A stretch of 64,000 nucleotides of DNA, taken from assembly GCA_963851295.1 (NCBI GenBank), contig CAWKOS010000001.1, positions 1,240,001 to 1,304,000 of the forward strand, written 5' to 3'. The stretch is from JAOPZW01 sp963851295. GTDB lineage: Bacteria > Actinomycetota > Thermoleophilia > Solirubrobacterales > Solirubrobacteraceae. Positions within the stretch are counted from its first letter, which is position 1, and each line of letters opens with the position of its first letter. Positions 44,596-53,511 of this stretch are shown piece after piece. A model generated the notes under the pieces. The model was not told the origin of the DNA, searched no databases, and saw nothing but the letters and a program-made list of their open reading frames with translations. A program made the position numbers and the translations under genes.

Positions 44596-45414
44596 GTGAC
44601 GCGTGACTTCGCCGCCCACGACGCCGTCCTCCTCGCCACGCAGGCCGCGCTCGTCGGCCTGGTCGGCGCCGGCCTCCCCGCCTGGCTGAGGCGCTTCGCG
44701 ACCGCCCGCTGGGCGCTCGTGCTCCCGCTCTCGATCGCCGTCGTCGTCGGCGCGATCGCGCTGCTGCCCGACGTCGCCGACGTGCTCACGTGGGTGGCGC
44801 TGCTGCTCGTGCCGCCGGGCGCCGCGCTCGCCCTCGGCTGGGCGATGCGCGGCGCGCGACCCGTGCTCGCGGTCCTGGCGGTCCCGCTGCTCGTGCTCGC
44901 CTGGGGCTCGCAGACCTCGGCCGCGGGCGAGCTCGCGGGCACGTGGCTGACCGCGCTGAGCTGCGTGACCCTCGGGCGGCTGCTGGCCGGCGCCGCGCCC
45001 GGGCCGTGGCTGAAGGCCGGCATCGTGGCGATGGCGATCGTCGACGCGATCCTCGTCTTCTCCAACAACCTCGAGCAGCCCAACGCCGTCCTCAACGCCG
45101 CCGTCCCCGCGCCCGGGCTGCCGCAGCTGCAGTACGTGAGCTTCGGCTCGGCCAACCTCGGCTACGGCGACCTCTTCGTCGCCGGCGTGCTCGGCGGCGT
45201 GCTCGCCGTCGAGGGCGCGCGCGCCTGGCGCTGGGCGCTCGTCACGTGGATCCTCGCCGAGGCCTTCACGCTGCTCTTCTACGTCACCGACACCCTCCCG
45301 GCCACGGTGCCGGTCGCCGTCGCGCTGCTCCTGCGCGAGGCGCTACGACTGCGCGCCGGGCGGGCGCAGCCGGACGCGGTCGGGCGTGAGGTCGCCCACG
45401 GAGCGCGCACCTAG
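44596..45414 (+). CDS. Nine-helix membrane protein with presenilin-like GxGD motifs
   Basis: A 272-residue integral membrane protein. I count nine hydrophobic segments (about 10-30, 38-58, 63-84, 88-105, 112-133, 139-157, 188-206, 211-230, 234-250). Helix 6 carries D150 (AIVDAILVFSNN), helix 7 begins with GYGD (189-192), and helix 9 begins LPATVP (234-239). This order, Asp in helix 6, GxGD in helix 7 and a PAL-like motif in helix 9, is that of presenilin/signal-peptide-peptidase aspartyl proteases and archaeal PSH enzymes. The first motif is VD rather than YD, so activity is unproven. Its last 72 bases overlap the convergent oxidase gene. Confidence 0.65.
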   Translation: MTRDFAAHDAVLLATQAALVGLVGAGLPAWLRRFATARWALVLPLSIAVVVGAIALLPDVADVLTWVALLLVPPGAALALGWAMRGARPVLAVLAVPLLVLAWGSQTSAAGELAGTWLTALSCVTLGRLLAGAAPGPWLKAGIVAMAIVDAILVFSNNLEQPNAVLNAAVPAPGLPQLQYVSFGSANLGYGDLFVAGVLGGVLAVEGARAWRWALVTWILAEAFTLLFYVTDTLPATVPVAVALLLREALRLRAGRAQPDAVGREVAHGART

Positions 45415-46572
45415 CAGCGCCATCGTGCGCTCGATGTCGGTGCGCAGGATGTCCGCCGCGCGCTGGACGCCGCGCTCGCCGCCCGCCATCAGGCCGTAGC
45501 AGTAGGAGCGCGCGACGAGGCAGGCGCGGGCGCCCATCGCCACGGCGGCGACGACGTCGGCGCCGTGGAGGATCCCCGAGTCGAGGAGCACCTCGGCGCG
45601 GTCGCCGACGGCCGCGACGACCTCGGGCAGCACCTCCAGCGGCGTCACGGTGGGGTCGAGCTGGCGCGCCCCGTGGCTGGAGACGACGACCCCGTCGGCC
45701 CCGAGGTCGACCGCGCGCCGCGCGTCGTCGGCGGTGAGGACGCCCTTGACCACGAGCGGCCCGTCCCAGAGCTCGCGCAGCCAGGTGACGTCGGCCTCGG
45801 TGAGGGCGGCGTCGAAGAGGCTGGCCGAGCGCGCGATCGTCGTCTTCGGCGGCGAGGGCACCGAGGCGAAGCGCAGCGGCGCGGTGGTGAGGACGTTGAG
45901 CCACCAGGCCGGGTGCAGGGCCATGTCGCCGAGGGTGCGCAGCGTCGGCTGGGGCGGGAAGGTGAGGCCGTTGTGGACGTCGCGCAGGCGCGAGCCCGCC
46001 ACGGGCACGTCGACGGTGAAGAGCAGCGCCTCGAAGCCGGCGGCCTGTGCGCGGCGCACGAGCTCGGCGCTGGCCTCGCGGTCGGGGAAGACGTAGAGCT
46101 GGAACCACCGGCGCGCGCCGGGGGCGGTGGCCGCCAGGTCCTCGATCGACGTCGTCCCGACCGTCGACAGGCTCGTCGGGATGCCCGCGCGCTCGGCCAC
46201 GCGCGCCACGGCGCGCTCGCCCTCGTGGTGGAAGATGCGCGTGAAGCCGGTCGGGGCGAAGGCGAGCGGCAGCTCGGAGCGGCGGCCGAAGATCGTCGTC
46301 GAGGTGTCGATCGCCGAGACGTCCTCGAGCACCCGCGGGATCAGCTCGACGCGCGCGAAGGCCTCGCGTGAGCGCCGCAGGCCGACCTCGAGCTCGGCGG
46401 CGCCGTCGGCGTAGTCGAAGACTGCCCGCGGGGTGCGCTTGCGCGCGATCGCGCGCAGGTCGGGGATGCTCGCCGCGCGCGCCAGCCGGCGCACGGTGGG
46501 GTCGAGCTCCGGCGGCCGCGGCGCCAGGAGCGGACGCACCTCCGACCATCTGGGCAGACGGCGCTCGGTCAC
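45343..46572 (-). CDS. FMN-dependent alpha-hydroxy-acid oxidase/dehydrogenase
   Basis: A 409-residue TIM-barrel flavoenzyme of the lactate/glycolate oxidase family. Landmarks are the N-terminal DYADGAAE, FMN-site PTGFTR, LYVFPDRE and the catalytic VVSSHGARQLD (His and Arg; usual form SNHGGRQLD), then LLDSGILHGADVVAAVAMGA. It oxidises an L-2-hydroxy acid such as lactate; the acceptor (O2 or quinone) is unclear. GTG 46572 is chosen since TAAGGT lies seven bases upstream; GTG 46581 would overlap that box. It converges on, and overlaps, the GxGD membrane gene. Confidence 0.88.
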   Translation of the reverse strand: MTERRLPRWSEVRPLLAPRPPELDPTVRRLARAASIPDLRAIARKRTPRAVFDYADGAAELEVGLRRSREAFARVELIPRVLEDVSAIDTSTTIFGRRSELPLAFAPTGFTRIFHHEGERAVARVAERAGIPTSLSTVGTTSIEDLAATAPGARRWFQLYVFPDREASAELVRRAQAAGFEALLFTVDVPVAGSRLRDVHNGLTFPPQPTLRTLGDMALHPAWWLNVLTTAPLRFASVPSPPKTTIARSASLFDAALTEADVTWLRELWDGPLVVKGVLTADDARRAVDLGADGVVVSSHGARQLDPTVTPLEVLPEVVAAVGDRAEVLLDSGILHGADVVAAVAMGARACLVARSYCYGLMAGGERGVQRAADILRTDIERTMALLGARSVGDLTPDRVRLRPPGAQS

Positions 46573-46582
46573 GGCCGCCACC

Positions 46583-47659
46583 TTATTGGCCGTCGAGCGA
46601 GTACAGCCGCACGCGCCCCTCGACGCCCTTGAGGCTCGCGCGCCGCCGGCGGCGGCTCCACTCGAGGTCCGGGGCTGCGTCGTGCACCGGCTCGGTCGCG
46701 AGGATGCGCCCCGGCCGCGCCATGGCGGTGACGCGGCTGGCGACGTTGACCGTGGCGCCGAACCAGTCGCCCCCGCGCGTCGTCGCGGGCCCGAAGGCGA
46801 CGCCGACGCGCGCGTCGGGGAAGCGCTCGCCCTCCCTCTCGACCGCGTCCGTCAGCGCACGCAGCGTGGCCAGCATCGGCGGGACGTCGGGCGAGGCGAA
46901 CATGGCCGCGTCGCCGATCGTCTTGACGAGGGTGACCGGGCGCCTGACCGCCGCCACCGCCAGGTCCGCGAAGCGCCCGGCGATGCGCCCGAGGTCCTCG
47001 GCCGCGAGCTGCTCGCCCAGGCGCGTGTAGCCGACGAGGTCGGCGAAGGCGATCGCGACGTCGCGCGTGCCCGCGAGCCGGCCGGCCTCGCGCTCGGACT
47101 CGGTGACCAGCTCGCGGCGCATGCCGTCGCGCAGGTGGGCGCGGAACTGGTGGTCGAGCAGGTCGGGGACGAGCGGGGCGAGCTCCTCGGCGGCCTGGGC
47201 GAAGCGCAGCCCGACGGTGTACTCGCTGTCGCCCGGGCGCAGCAGCGCGTTGCCGACGAGGTGGCGCACGGCCTCGGAGGTCTGCGCCATCCCCTGGCCG
47301 AGGATGCGCCCGACCTCGAGCAGCTCGCGCTTGGGCAGGCCGACGTCGACGAAGCGCTTGACCAGCCGCGCGGTCTCGATGTCCTCGTCGGTGAAGATCC
47401 GCTCGCCGCGCCCCGGGTTGGGGCGCCCGACCGCCTGCATGAGCTCGCGCAGGAAGGCGGACGGCAGCCCCGACTCGCGCGCGACGTGGGTGAGCGTGTG
47501 GCGCGCGGCGCCCCCGAGGGCGAGCTCGACGGCCAGCGTCGGCAGCCGCTCCTCGCTCGCCGCGCGCTCGATCTCCTCGTCGCGCAGGCCGGCGGCCCGC
47601 AGGCGCTCGAGCAGCTGCTCGCGGTCGGCGGACGCGCCGTTCGCGTCCCCGTCGCTCAT
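46583..47659 (-). CDS. Class III adenylate cyclase with N-terminal regulatory domain (Rv1264-like)
   Basis: A 358-residue soluble cyclase. Residues 15-185 form a helical regulatory domain of the type found in mycobacterial Rv1264, where it senses pH and lipid. The catalytic domain (about 198-357) has metal aspartates D207 (AFADLVGYTRLGE) and D250 (VKTIGDAAMF), with K246 for adenine recognition and ATVNVASRVTAMA providing Asn/Arg. It should make cAMP as a homodimer. ATG 47659 overlaps the lipase stop as ATGA, so the two genes are coupled. Confidence 0.9.
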   Translation of the reverse strand: MSDGDANGASADREQLLERLRAAGLRDEEIERAASEERLPTLAVELALGGAARHTLTHVARESGLPSAFLRELMQAVGRPNPGRGERIFTDEDIETARLVKRFVDVGLPKRELLEVGRILGQGMAQTSEAVRHLVGNALLRPGDSEYTVGLRFAQAAEELAPLVPDLLDHQFRAHLRDGMRRELVTESEREAGRLAGTRDVAIAFADLVGYTRLGEQLAAEDLGRIAGRFADLAVAAVRRPVTLVKTIGDAAMFASPDVPPMLATLRALTDAVEREGERFPDARVGVAFGPATTRGGDWFGATVNVASRVTAMARPGRILATEPVHDAAPDLEWSRRRRRASLKGVEGRVRLYSLDGQ

Positions 47660-48852
47660 CGGTCGATCCAGGCCCTCATCTGGTCGTAGACGGCCGGGTG
47701 GTTGAGCAGGTCGAAGTGCGTCAGCCCGCCGAGCCGGTGCCCGTCCTCGATCGCGAAGCCGATCCGCCGGCGCCGCCCCGCCCCTGACGCGCTGGGGACG
47801 CGCACGAGGAGGTCGCCGAGCACGACGCCGAGCGGGTGGCCCGGCTGCCGGCTGACCGTCGCCGCGACGAAGTAGAAGCGCGCGCCGGGCAGGAAGGGGA
47901 CGTCGGTGCAGCGGTCGGTGAGCAGCTCGTCGGGGTCGCAGTCGCACCAGTCCTCCTCGACGCACGCCCCGTAGCGCAGGTCCTTGATGCCCGCGCTGCG
48001 CAGGTTGACCAGGCGCGCGAGCACGCGCGTCTCGGGCACGCGCGCGAGCGCCCACCCGAGCGCGTTGACGCCCTTCTCCAGCGGGGCGCCGAGGTGGGGC
48101 GAGCCGAGGCAGAAGACGTGGCGTACCGCGCCGGCCCAGCCGTGGCCGGCGTGCGCGCCGTAGTGGCAGGCGCTGCGGGCCACGAGGCCGCCCATCGAGT
48201 GCCCGACGAGAACGACCTCCTCGAGCTCGACCGGCCACGCCTCGCGCAGCTCCTCCAGCAGCCGCGCGAGCGCGCGGCCGTTGTCGGAGATGTGCAGGCC
48301 GGTGTTGTAGCGCAGCTCCAGCGGCACGTGGCCGAGGTCGCGGCGCAGGCTCGCGCCGTAGCCCGGGCGCTCGGGCCCGGCGCGCAGGCGCCAGGCGGCG
48401 TCGGTCTCGCCGAGGCCGTGGACGAACACCGCGATGCGCGGACCGGCCTCGGGGAGCGCGTCGAGCGCCAGGTCGGCGCCGCGATGGCGCAGCGTCGTCT
48501 CGAGCGCCAGCGGGCTGCCCTCGGCCGCCAGCCCGTCGCCGAGGTAGGCGTTGAGCGCGGCGAGGGCGAGGCTGCCGTACGGCGACGCGGCCAGCGCCGG
48601 GGCGTCGGCGGGCGCCGAGCGCGCCAGGGCGGCGCCCGCGCCGCGCGGCAGCCCCCCGAGGGCGCCGCGGACGCCGCCGTAGACCGCCGTCGCGACGCCG
48701 TCGTGGACCGCGCGCGCCGGCTCCCCGCCGGGGCCGACCGCTTCGAAGGCCCGCCCGGCGATCGCCATGTGCAGATCGCGGATCGCGGTCCCGGCCCCGG
48801 CCAGCGTCCGTCCCGCGAGCTCGCCCACCGCCCTGACCTCGGTGCTCCGCAT
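47656..48852 (-). CDS. Lipase/esterase (alpha/beta hydrolase)
   Basis: A 398-residue alpha/beta hydrolase with oxyanion motif VFVHGLGETDAAW and nucleophile elbow VGHSMGGLVARSA. Four clustered cysteines (CVEEDWCDC, then C) in the lid region suggest disulfides or metal. The histidine is probably in GGLTHFDLLNHP. There is no signal peptide; a ~130-residue helical N-terminal part is unassigned. It resembles PGAP1-like/triacylglycerol lipases in the GHSMGG context. TACGGT lies six bases before ATG 48852. Its stop overlaps the adenylate cyclase start. Confidence 0.83.
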   Translation of the reverse strand: MRSTEVRAVGELAGRTLAGAGTAIRDLHMAIAGRAFEAVGPGGEPARAVHDGVATAVYGGVRGALGGLPRGAGAALARSAPADAPALAASPYGSLALAALNAYLGDGLAAEGSPLALETTLRHRGADLALDALPEAGPRIAVFVHGLGETDAAWRLRAGPERPGYGASLRRDLGHVPLELRYNTGLHISDNGRALARLLEELREAWPVELEEVVLVGHSMGGLVARSACHYGAHAGHGWAGAVRHVFCLGSPHLGAPLEKGVNALGWALARVPETRVLARLVNLRSAGIKDLRYGACVEEDWCDCDPDELLTDRCTDVPFLPGARFYFVAATVSRQPGHPLGVVLGDLLVRVPSASGAGRRRRIGFAIEDGHRLGGLTHFDLLNHPAVYDQMRAWIDR

Positions 48853-48898
48853 TGCGGCACCGTATCGCCGTCTTCGGCGACGACGCGCTGGAGCCGTG

Positions 48899-48930
48899 GA
48901 TCACCCCGCGCGGGTGAGGACGGCTCACCC
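48899..48930 (+). promoter_or_regulatory. Three-half-site operator, copy A
   Basis: TCACCC (48901-48906), five bases, GGGTGA (48912-48917), seven bases, TCACCC (48925-48930). The last half-site ends 26 bases before ATG 48957 of the AI-2E-type permease. The same arrangement with identical spacings occurs at 54543-54574 on the other strand. Confidence 0.65.
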
Positions 48931-48956
48931 GGCGCGCCGGGAGCGTGGTGGGCGCC

Positions 48957-50075
48957 ATGGAACGCCCGCCGGCGCCCCGCGTCGAGATCGTCGTGCCGGC
49001 CCGGACGCTGGTGGTGCTGACGGTGTTCGGCGGCGTCGTGGCGCTCGCCATCCTCGCGTTGGGGACGCTGCTGTCGATCTTCGTCGCCGGCGTGCTCGCG
49101 CTCGGCCTCGATCCGGTCGTCGCCAGCCTGGTGCGGCGGGGCTGGGGACGCGGGCGCGCGGCGCTCTTCGTCTTCGCGATGCTCTTCCTGATCGTCGTGC
49201 TGATCGTCCTCGTCACGGTCAGCCCGCTCTGGGACCAGGTCACCGAGTTCGTCAAGCAGATCCCGCAGTACTGGGAGGACTTGACCAATAGCGCCGCCTT
49301 CCAGAAGATCGTCTCCAGCGGCACGCAGGAGTCGGTCCAGTCCTCGATCAAGGACTTCGTCGACGGCATCCCGGACGCGGCGACGACCATGCTCGGCGTC
49401 GCAGGCGGCCTCTTCGGGTCGGTCCTGTCCCTGGTCACGCTCACCTTCCTCGCGCTCTTCCTGCTCATGGAGCGCCCGACGATCACCGACTGGCTCTTCG
49501 GCTTCGCCGCCCCGTCCCTCGAGCGCCGCTGGCGCCCGGTGCTGGAGGAGTCGATCGAGGCCGTCTCCTCGTCGCTGATCGGCAACGTCGCCATCTCGCT
49601 CGTCGCCGCGACGGTCGCCGGACTGTCGGCGTGGGCCTTCGGCCTGCCCTTCCCGATCGTCCTGGCGATGATCACGGGCTTCCTCGACCTCATCCCCCAG
49701 ATCGGCGCCACCATCGCCGCGGTGATCCTGACGCTCGTCGGGCTCACCGTGAGCACCGAGGCGGCCATCGCCATGGTGATCATCCAGCTGATCTACCAGC
49801 AGGTCGAGAACTACATCGTCTACCCGATCGTCTATCGCAAGGCGGTCGAGCTGTCGCCCTTCACGACGATCGCCGTGGTCCTCATCTTCGGCAGCCTGCT
49901 CGGCGTCGTCGGCGCCATCCTCGCCGTCCCGTTCGCCGCCGTCATCAAGATCGTCGCCCGCGAGGCGGGGCGCCCGCGGCGCGAGCGGATGGCGCAGATG
50001 CGCGCGCTCGAGCCCCCCGCGGCGGACCCGGACCCGGACCCCGACGCCGACGCCGCGCCCGTCGAGCAGGTCTAG
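48957..50075 (+). CDS. AI-2E-family (PerM-like) transporter
   Basis: A 372-residue membrane protein. The N-terminal helices (TLVVLTVFGGVVALAILALG), a long extracytoplasmic segment (about 90-145) and the C-terminal helix bundle with QQVENYIVYPIVYRKAVELS and FGSLLGVVGAILAVPFAAV are the hallmarks of the AI-2E/PerM family. Members export small molecules or act as Na+/H+ antiporters; the substrate here is unknown. The tail is acidic and Pro-rich. ATG 48957 is preferred over GTG 48945. A three-half-site operator precedes it. Its stop shares CTAG with the acetate kinase stop. Confidence 0.88.
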   Translation: MERPPAPRVEIVVPARTLVVLTVFGGVVALAILALGTLLSIFVAGVLALGLDPVVASLVRRGWGRGRAALFVFAMLFLIVVLIVLVTVSPLWDQVTEFVKQIPQYWEDLTNSAAFQKIVSSGTQESVQSSIKDFVDGIPDAATTMLGVAGGLFGSVLSLVTLTFLALFLLMERPTITDWLFGFAAPSLERRWRPVLEESIEAVSSSLIGNVAISLVAATVAGLSAWAFGLPFPIVLAMITGFLDLIPQIGATIAAVILTLVGLTVSTEAAIAMVIIQLIYQQVENYIVYPIVYRKAVELSPFTTIAVVLIFGSLLGVVGAILAVPFAAVIKIVAREAGRPRRERMAQMRALEPPAADPDPDPDADAAPVEQV

Positions 50076-51115
50076 CCGAGCAGGGCGCGCACCTCGCGCG
50101 CGATCTGGAGGTCCTCGCGCGCGGTGACGACGAGGGCACGGACGGCCGCGCCGAGCGCGCCAATCTCGGCGTCGGCGGTCGCGGCGGCGTTGGCGGCCTC
50201 GTCGAGCGCGACGCCGAGGAAGCGCAGGCCGGCGGCGGCGCGGGCGCGGATCGCGGGCGCGTGCTCGCCCACGCCCCCGGTGAAGACGAGCGCGTCGAGG
50301 CCCCCGAGCGCCGCCGCCATCGCGGCGACGGCGGCGCGCAGGTGGTGGACGTAGACGGCGACGGCCAGGCGCGCGTCGTCGTCGTCGCGCGCGAGCACCG
50401 CGCGCATGTCGGCATCGCCGGCGAGGCCCTTCAGGCCGCCCTCGCGGTCGAGGCCCCGCTCGAGCTCGTCGAGGTCGACGCCGTGGCGCGCGAGCCAGAG
50501 CACGAGCCCGGGGTCGACGCTCCCCGCGCGCGTGGCCATGACGAGGCCCTCCATCGGCGTGAAGCCCATCGTCGTGTCGAGGCACGCGCCGTCGCGCACG
50601 GCGGCCAGCGAGGCTCCCGCGCCAAGGTGGCAGCTCACCACGCGCCCGCCCCCGGCGCGACGCGAGGCGTAGGCGTGCGAGAGCCCGTGGAAGCCGAAGC
50701 GCCGCAGGCCGAAGCGCTCGCGCCAGGCGCCCGGGAGCGCGTAGGTCGCGGCGGCCGCCGGGAGCGTCGCGTGGAAGGCGGTGTCGAAGCAGGCCACCTC
50801 CGGGACGCCGGGCAGCGCCTCGCGCGTGGCCTCGATGCCGGCCAGCGCGGCGGGCTGGTGCAGCGGGGCGAGCTCGACGAGCTCGCCGAGCGCCGCGACC
50901 ACCTCGTCGTCGAGGACCACCGCCGCGCTGTAGCGCTCGCCGCCGTGGACGACGCGGTGGCCGACGGCGTCGGGGCGCGGCAGCTCGGCGAGCGCCGCCG
51001 CGAGCGCCCCGGGATCGCCGGGCTCCAGGTCGCGCTCGGCCTCGAGCTCGTCGGCGGGCCCGAGCGCGCGCAGCTTGAGGCTGCTCGACCCCGCGTTGAC
51101 GACGAGGACCCTCAC
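50072..51115 (-). CDS. ackA: Acetate kinase
   Basis: A 347-residue ASKHA kinase: start VLVVNAGSSSLKLR, FDTAFHATLP, GFHGLSHAYASRR, phosphate loop HLGAGAS, and GVGEHAPAIR near the C terminus. It is shorter than the usual ~400 residues, mostly in the middle lobe, but all motifs are present. It converts acetyl phosphate and ADP to acetate and ATP. GTG 51115 overlaps the phosphoketolase stop (GTGA), so product and enzyme follow directly: phosphoketolase supplies the acetyl phosphate. It converges on the AI-2E gene with a shared CTAG. Confidence 0.92.
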   Translation of the reverse strand: MRVLVVNAGSSSLKLRALGPADELEAERDLEPGDPGALAAALAELPRPDAVGHRVVHGGERYSAAVVLDDEVVAALGELVELAPLHQPAALAGIEATREALPGVPEVACFDTAFHATLPAAAATYALPGAWRERFGLRRFGFHGLSHAYASRRAGGGRVVSCHLGAGASLAAVRDGACLDTTMGFTPMEGLVMATRAGSVDPGLVLWLARHGVDLDELERGLDREGGLKGLAGDADMRAVLARDDDDARLAVAVYVHHLRAAVAAMAAALGGLDALVFTGGVGEHAPAIRARAAAGLRFLGVALDEAANAAATADAEIGALGAAVRALVVTAREDLQIAREVRALLG

Positions 51116-53487
51116 GCGCCGGCGGGGGCCGGCCACGTCCAGTCGCGGACCTCGGGGGCGTCGTCGCCGTGCTCGCGCGTGTAGGCGCGATGGCGCAGGC
51201 GCTCGTCGGCCATGCGCTGGCGCAGGTGCGCGGCGCGCGCCGCGAGGCCGGGCACGCGGTCGATGACGTCGATGACGAGGTGGAAGCGATCCATGTCGTT
51301 GAGCATGACCATGTCGAAGGGCGTCGTCGTCGTGCCCTCCTCCTTGTAGCCGCGCACGTGCAGGTTGGCGTGGTTGGCGCGACGGTAGGTCAGGCGGTGG
51401 ATGAGCCACGGGTAGCCGTGGTAGGCGAAGATCACCGGCCGGTCTGTCGTGAAGAGCGCGTCGAACTCGTGGTCGGAGAGGCCGTGCGGGTGCTCGTCGT
51501 CGCCCTGCAGGCGCATGAGGTCGACGACGTTGACGACCCGCACCTTCAGCTCCGGCAGGACGTCGCGCAGGATGGCCGCGGCGGCGAGGACCTCGAGCGT
51601 GGGGATGTCGCCCGCGCACCCCAGCACGACGTCGGGCATCTCGCCCGCGTCGGTGCTCGCGAAGTCCCAGGTCCCGATCCCGCGCGTGCAGTGCAGGATC
51701 GCCTCGTCCATCGACAGCCAGTCGAGCGCGGGCTGCTTGCCGGCGACGACGACGTTGACGTAGTCGCGGCTGCGCAGGCAGTGGTCCATGACCGAGAGCA
51801 GCGTGTTGGCGTCCGGCGGCAGGTAGACGCGGATGATCTCGGCCTTCTTGTTGACCACGTGGTCGACGAAGCCGGGGTCCTGGTGGGAGAAGCCGTTGTG
51901 GTCCTGGCGCCAGACGTGCGAGGAGAGCAGGTAGTTCAGCGAGGAGATCGGCCGCCGCCACGGGATCTGGCGCGTGACCTTCAGCCACTTCGCGTGCTGG
52001 TTGAACATCGAGTCGATGATGTGGATGAAGGCCTCGTAGCAGTTGAAGAGGCCGTGGCGGCCGGTCAGCAGGTAGCCCTCGCACCAGCCCTGGCACAGGT
52101 GCTCGCTGAGGACCTCCATGACGCGCCCGTCGGGCGCCAGGTGGTCGTCGCCCGCGACGCGCTGCGCCATCCACGCGCGCTCGGTGACCTCCAGCAGCGC
52201 GCCCAGGCGATTGGAGACCGTCTCGTCGGGGCCGAAGACGCGGAAGTTGGACTGGGCGTCGTTGGCGGCCATCACGTCGCGCAGCCAGCCGCCGAGCACG
52301 CGCGTCGGCTCGCTGGTCTGCGCGCCCGGGCTCTCGACGGCGACCGCGTAGTCGCGGAAGTCGGGCAGCTCGAGGTCGCGCAGGAGCAGGCCGCCGTTGG
52401 CGTGCGGGCTGGCGCTCATGCGCCGCTCGCCCTCCGGGGCGAGCGCCGCGATCTCCTCGACGACGCGACCCTCGGCGTCGAAGAGCTCCTCGGGGCGGTA
52501 GGAGCGCATCCACTCCTCGAGCAGTGCGAGGTGCTCGGGACGCTCGGCGAGCTGCGCGAGCGGCACCTGGTGGGCGCGGAAGGTGCCCTCGACCTGCACG
52601 CCGTCGACCGTCTTGGGCCCCGTCCAGCCCTTCGGCGTGCGCAGGACGATCATCGGCCAGCGGGGGCGCTCCCCCGGCCCGCCGCCGCCGCGCGCCGCCT
52701 CCTGGATGGCGCGGATGTCGGCCACGACCTGGTCGAGCGTCTCGGCCATGAGCTGGTGCATGGTCTCGGGGTCGTCGCCCTCGACGAAGTAGGGCTCGTG
52801 GCCGTAGCCGACGAGCAGCGCGCGCAGCTCGTCGTGCGGGATGCGCGCGAGCACCGTCGGGTTGGCGATCTTGTAGCCGTTGAGCTGCAGGACCGGGAGC
52901 ACGGCACCGTCGCGCGCCGGGTCCAGGAACTTGTTGGAGTGCCAGCTCGCGGCCAGCGGCCCCGTCTCGGCCTCGCCGTCGCCGACCACGCAGCACACGA
53001 GCAGGTCGGGGTTGTCGAACGCGGCGCCATAGGCGTGGACGAGCGCGTAGCCGAGCTCGCCGCCCTCGTGGATCGACCCCGGCGTCTCGGGCGCCACGTG
53101 GCTGGGGATGCCGCCGGGGAAGGAGAACTGGCGGAAGAGCCGCCGCAGCCCCTCCTCGCCGTGCCCGACGTGCGGGTAGACCTCGCTGTAGGTCCCGTCG
53201 AGGTACGCGCTCGCCACGAGCCCGGGGCCGCCGTGGCCCGGCCCGGTGACGTAGATCGACTGCAGGTCGTGGGCCTTGATGGCCCGGTTCATGTGGGCGT
53301 AGATGAAGTTCAGCGCGGGGGTCGTCCCCCAGTGCCCGAGCAGGCGCGGCTTGACGTGCTCGATGGTCAGCGGCTCGCGCAGGAGCGGGTTGGCCATCAG
53401 GTAGATCTGGCCCACGGAGAGGTAGTTGGCCGCGCGCCACCAGGCGTTGAGCAGGCGGACATCGTCGGGAGAGAGCGTGCCGGTCAT
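51112..53487 (-). CDS. xfp: Xylulose-5-phosphate/fructose-6-phosphate phosphoketolase
   Basis: A 791-residue thiamine-diphosphate enzyme. The family signatures EGGELGYALVHAYGAAFDNP and GDGEAETGPLA are intact, with HWGTTPALNF, GPGHGGPG and the C-terminal YGYPWLIHRL-type region (AYHGYPWLIHRLTYRRANH). It cleaves xylulose 5-phosphate (or fructose 6-phosphate) to acetyl phosphate plus glyceraldehyde 3-phosphate (or erythrose 4-phosphate). Coupled by GTGA to acetate kinase, it forms a short ATP-yielding route from pentose phosphates to acetate. TAGCGT lies eight bases before ATG 53487. Confidence 0.95.
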   Translation of the reverse strand: MTGTLSPDDVRLLNAWWRAANYLSVGQIYLMANPLLREPLTIEHVKPRLLGHWGTTPALNFIYAHMNRAIKAHDLQSIYVTGPGHGGPGLVASAYLDGTYSEVYPHVGHGEEGLRRLFRQFSFPGGIPSHVAPETPGSIHEGGELGYALVHAYGAAFDNPDLLVCCVVGDGEAETGPLAASWHSNKFLDPARDGAVLPVLQLNGYKIANPTVLARIPHDELRALLVGYGHEPYFVEGDDPETMHQLMAETLDQVVADIRAIQEAARGGGGPGERPRWPMIVLRTPKGWTGPKTVDGVQVEGTFRAHQVPLAQLAERPEHLALLEEWMRSYRPEELFDAEGRVVEEIAALAPEGERRMSASPHANGGLLLRDLELPDFRDYAVAVESPGAQTSEPTRVLGGWLRDVMAANDAQSNFRVFGPDETVSNRLGALLEVTERAWMAQRVAGDDHLAPDGRVMEVLSEHLCQGWCEGYLLTGRHGLFNCYEAFIHIIDSMFNQHAKWLKVTRQIPWRRPISSLNYLLSSHVWRQDHNGFSHQDPGFVDHVVNKKAEIIRVYLPPDANTLLSVMDHCLRSRDYVNVVVAGKQPALDWLSMDEAILHCTRGIGTWDFASTDAGEMPDVVLGCAGDIPTLEVLAAAAILRDVLPELKVRVVNVVDLMRLQGDDEHPHGLSDHEFDALFTTDRPVIFAYHGYPWLIHRLTYRRANHANLHVRGYKEEGTTTTPFDMVMLNDMDRFHLVIDVIDRVPGLAARAAHLRQRMADERLRHRAYTREHGDDAPEVRDWTWPAPAGA

Positions 53488-53511
53488 GGTCGCGGACGCT
53501 ACGCCCCTGCC

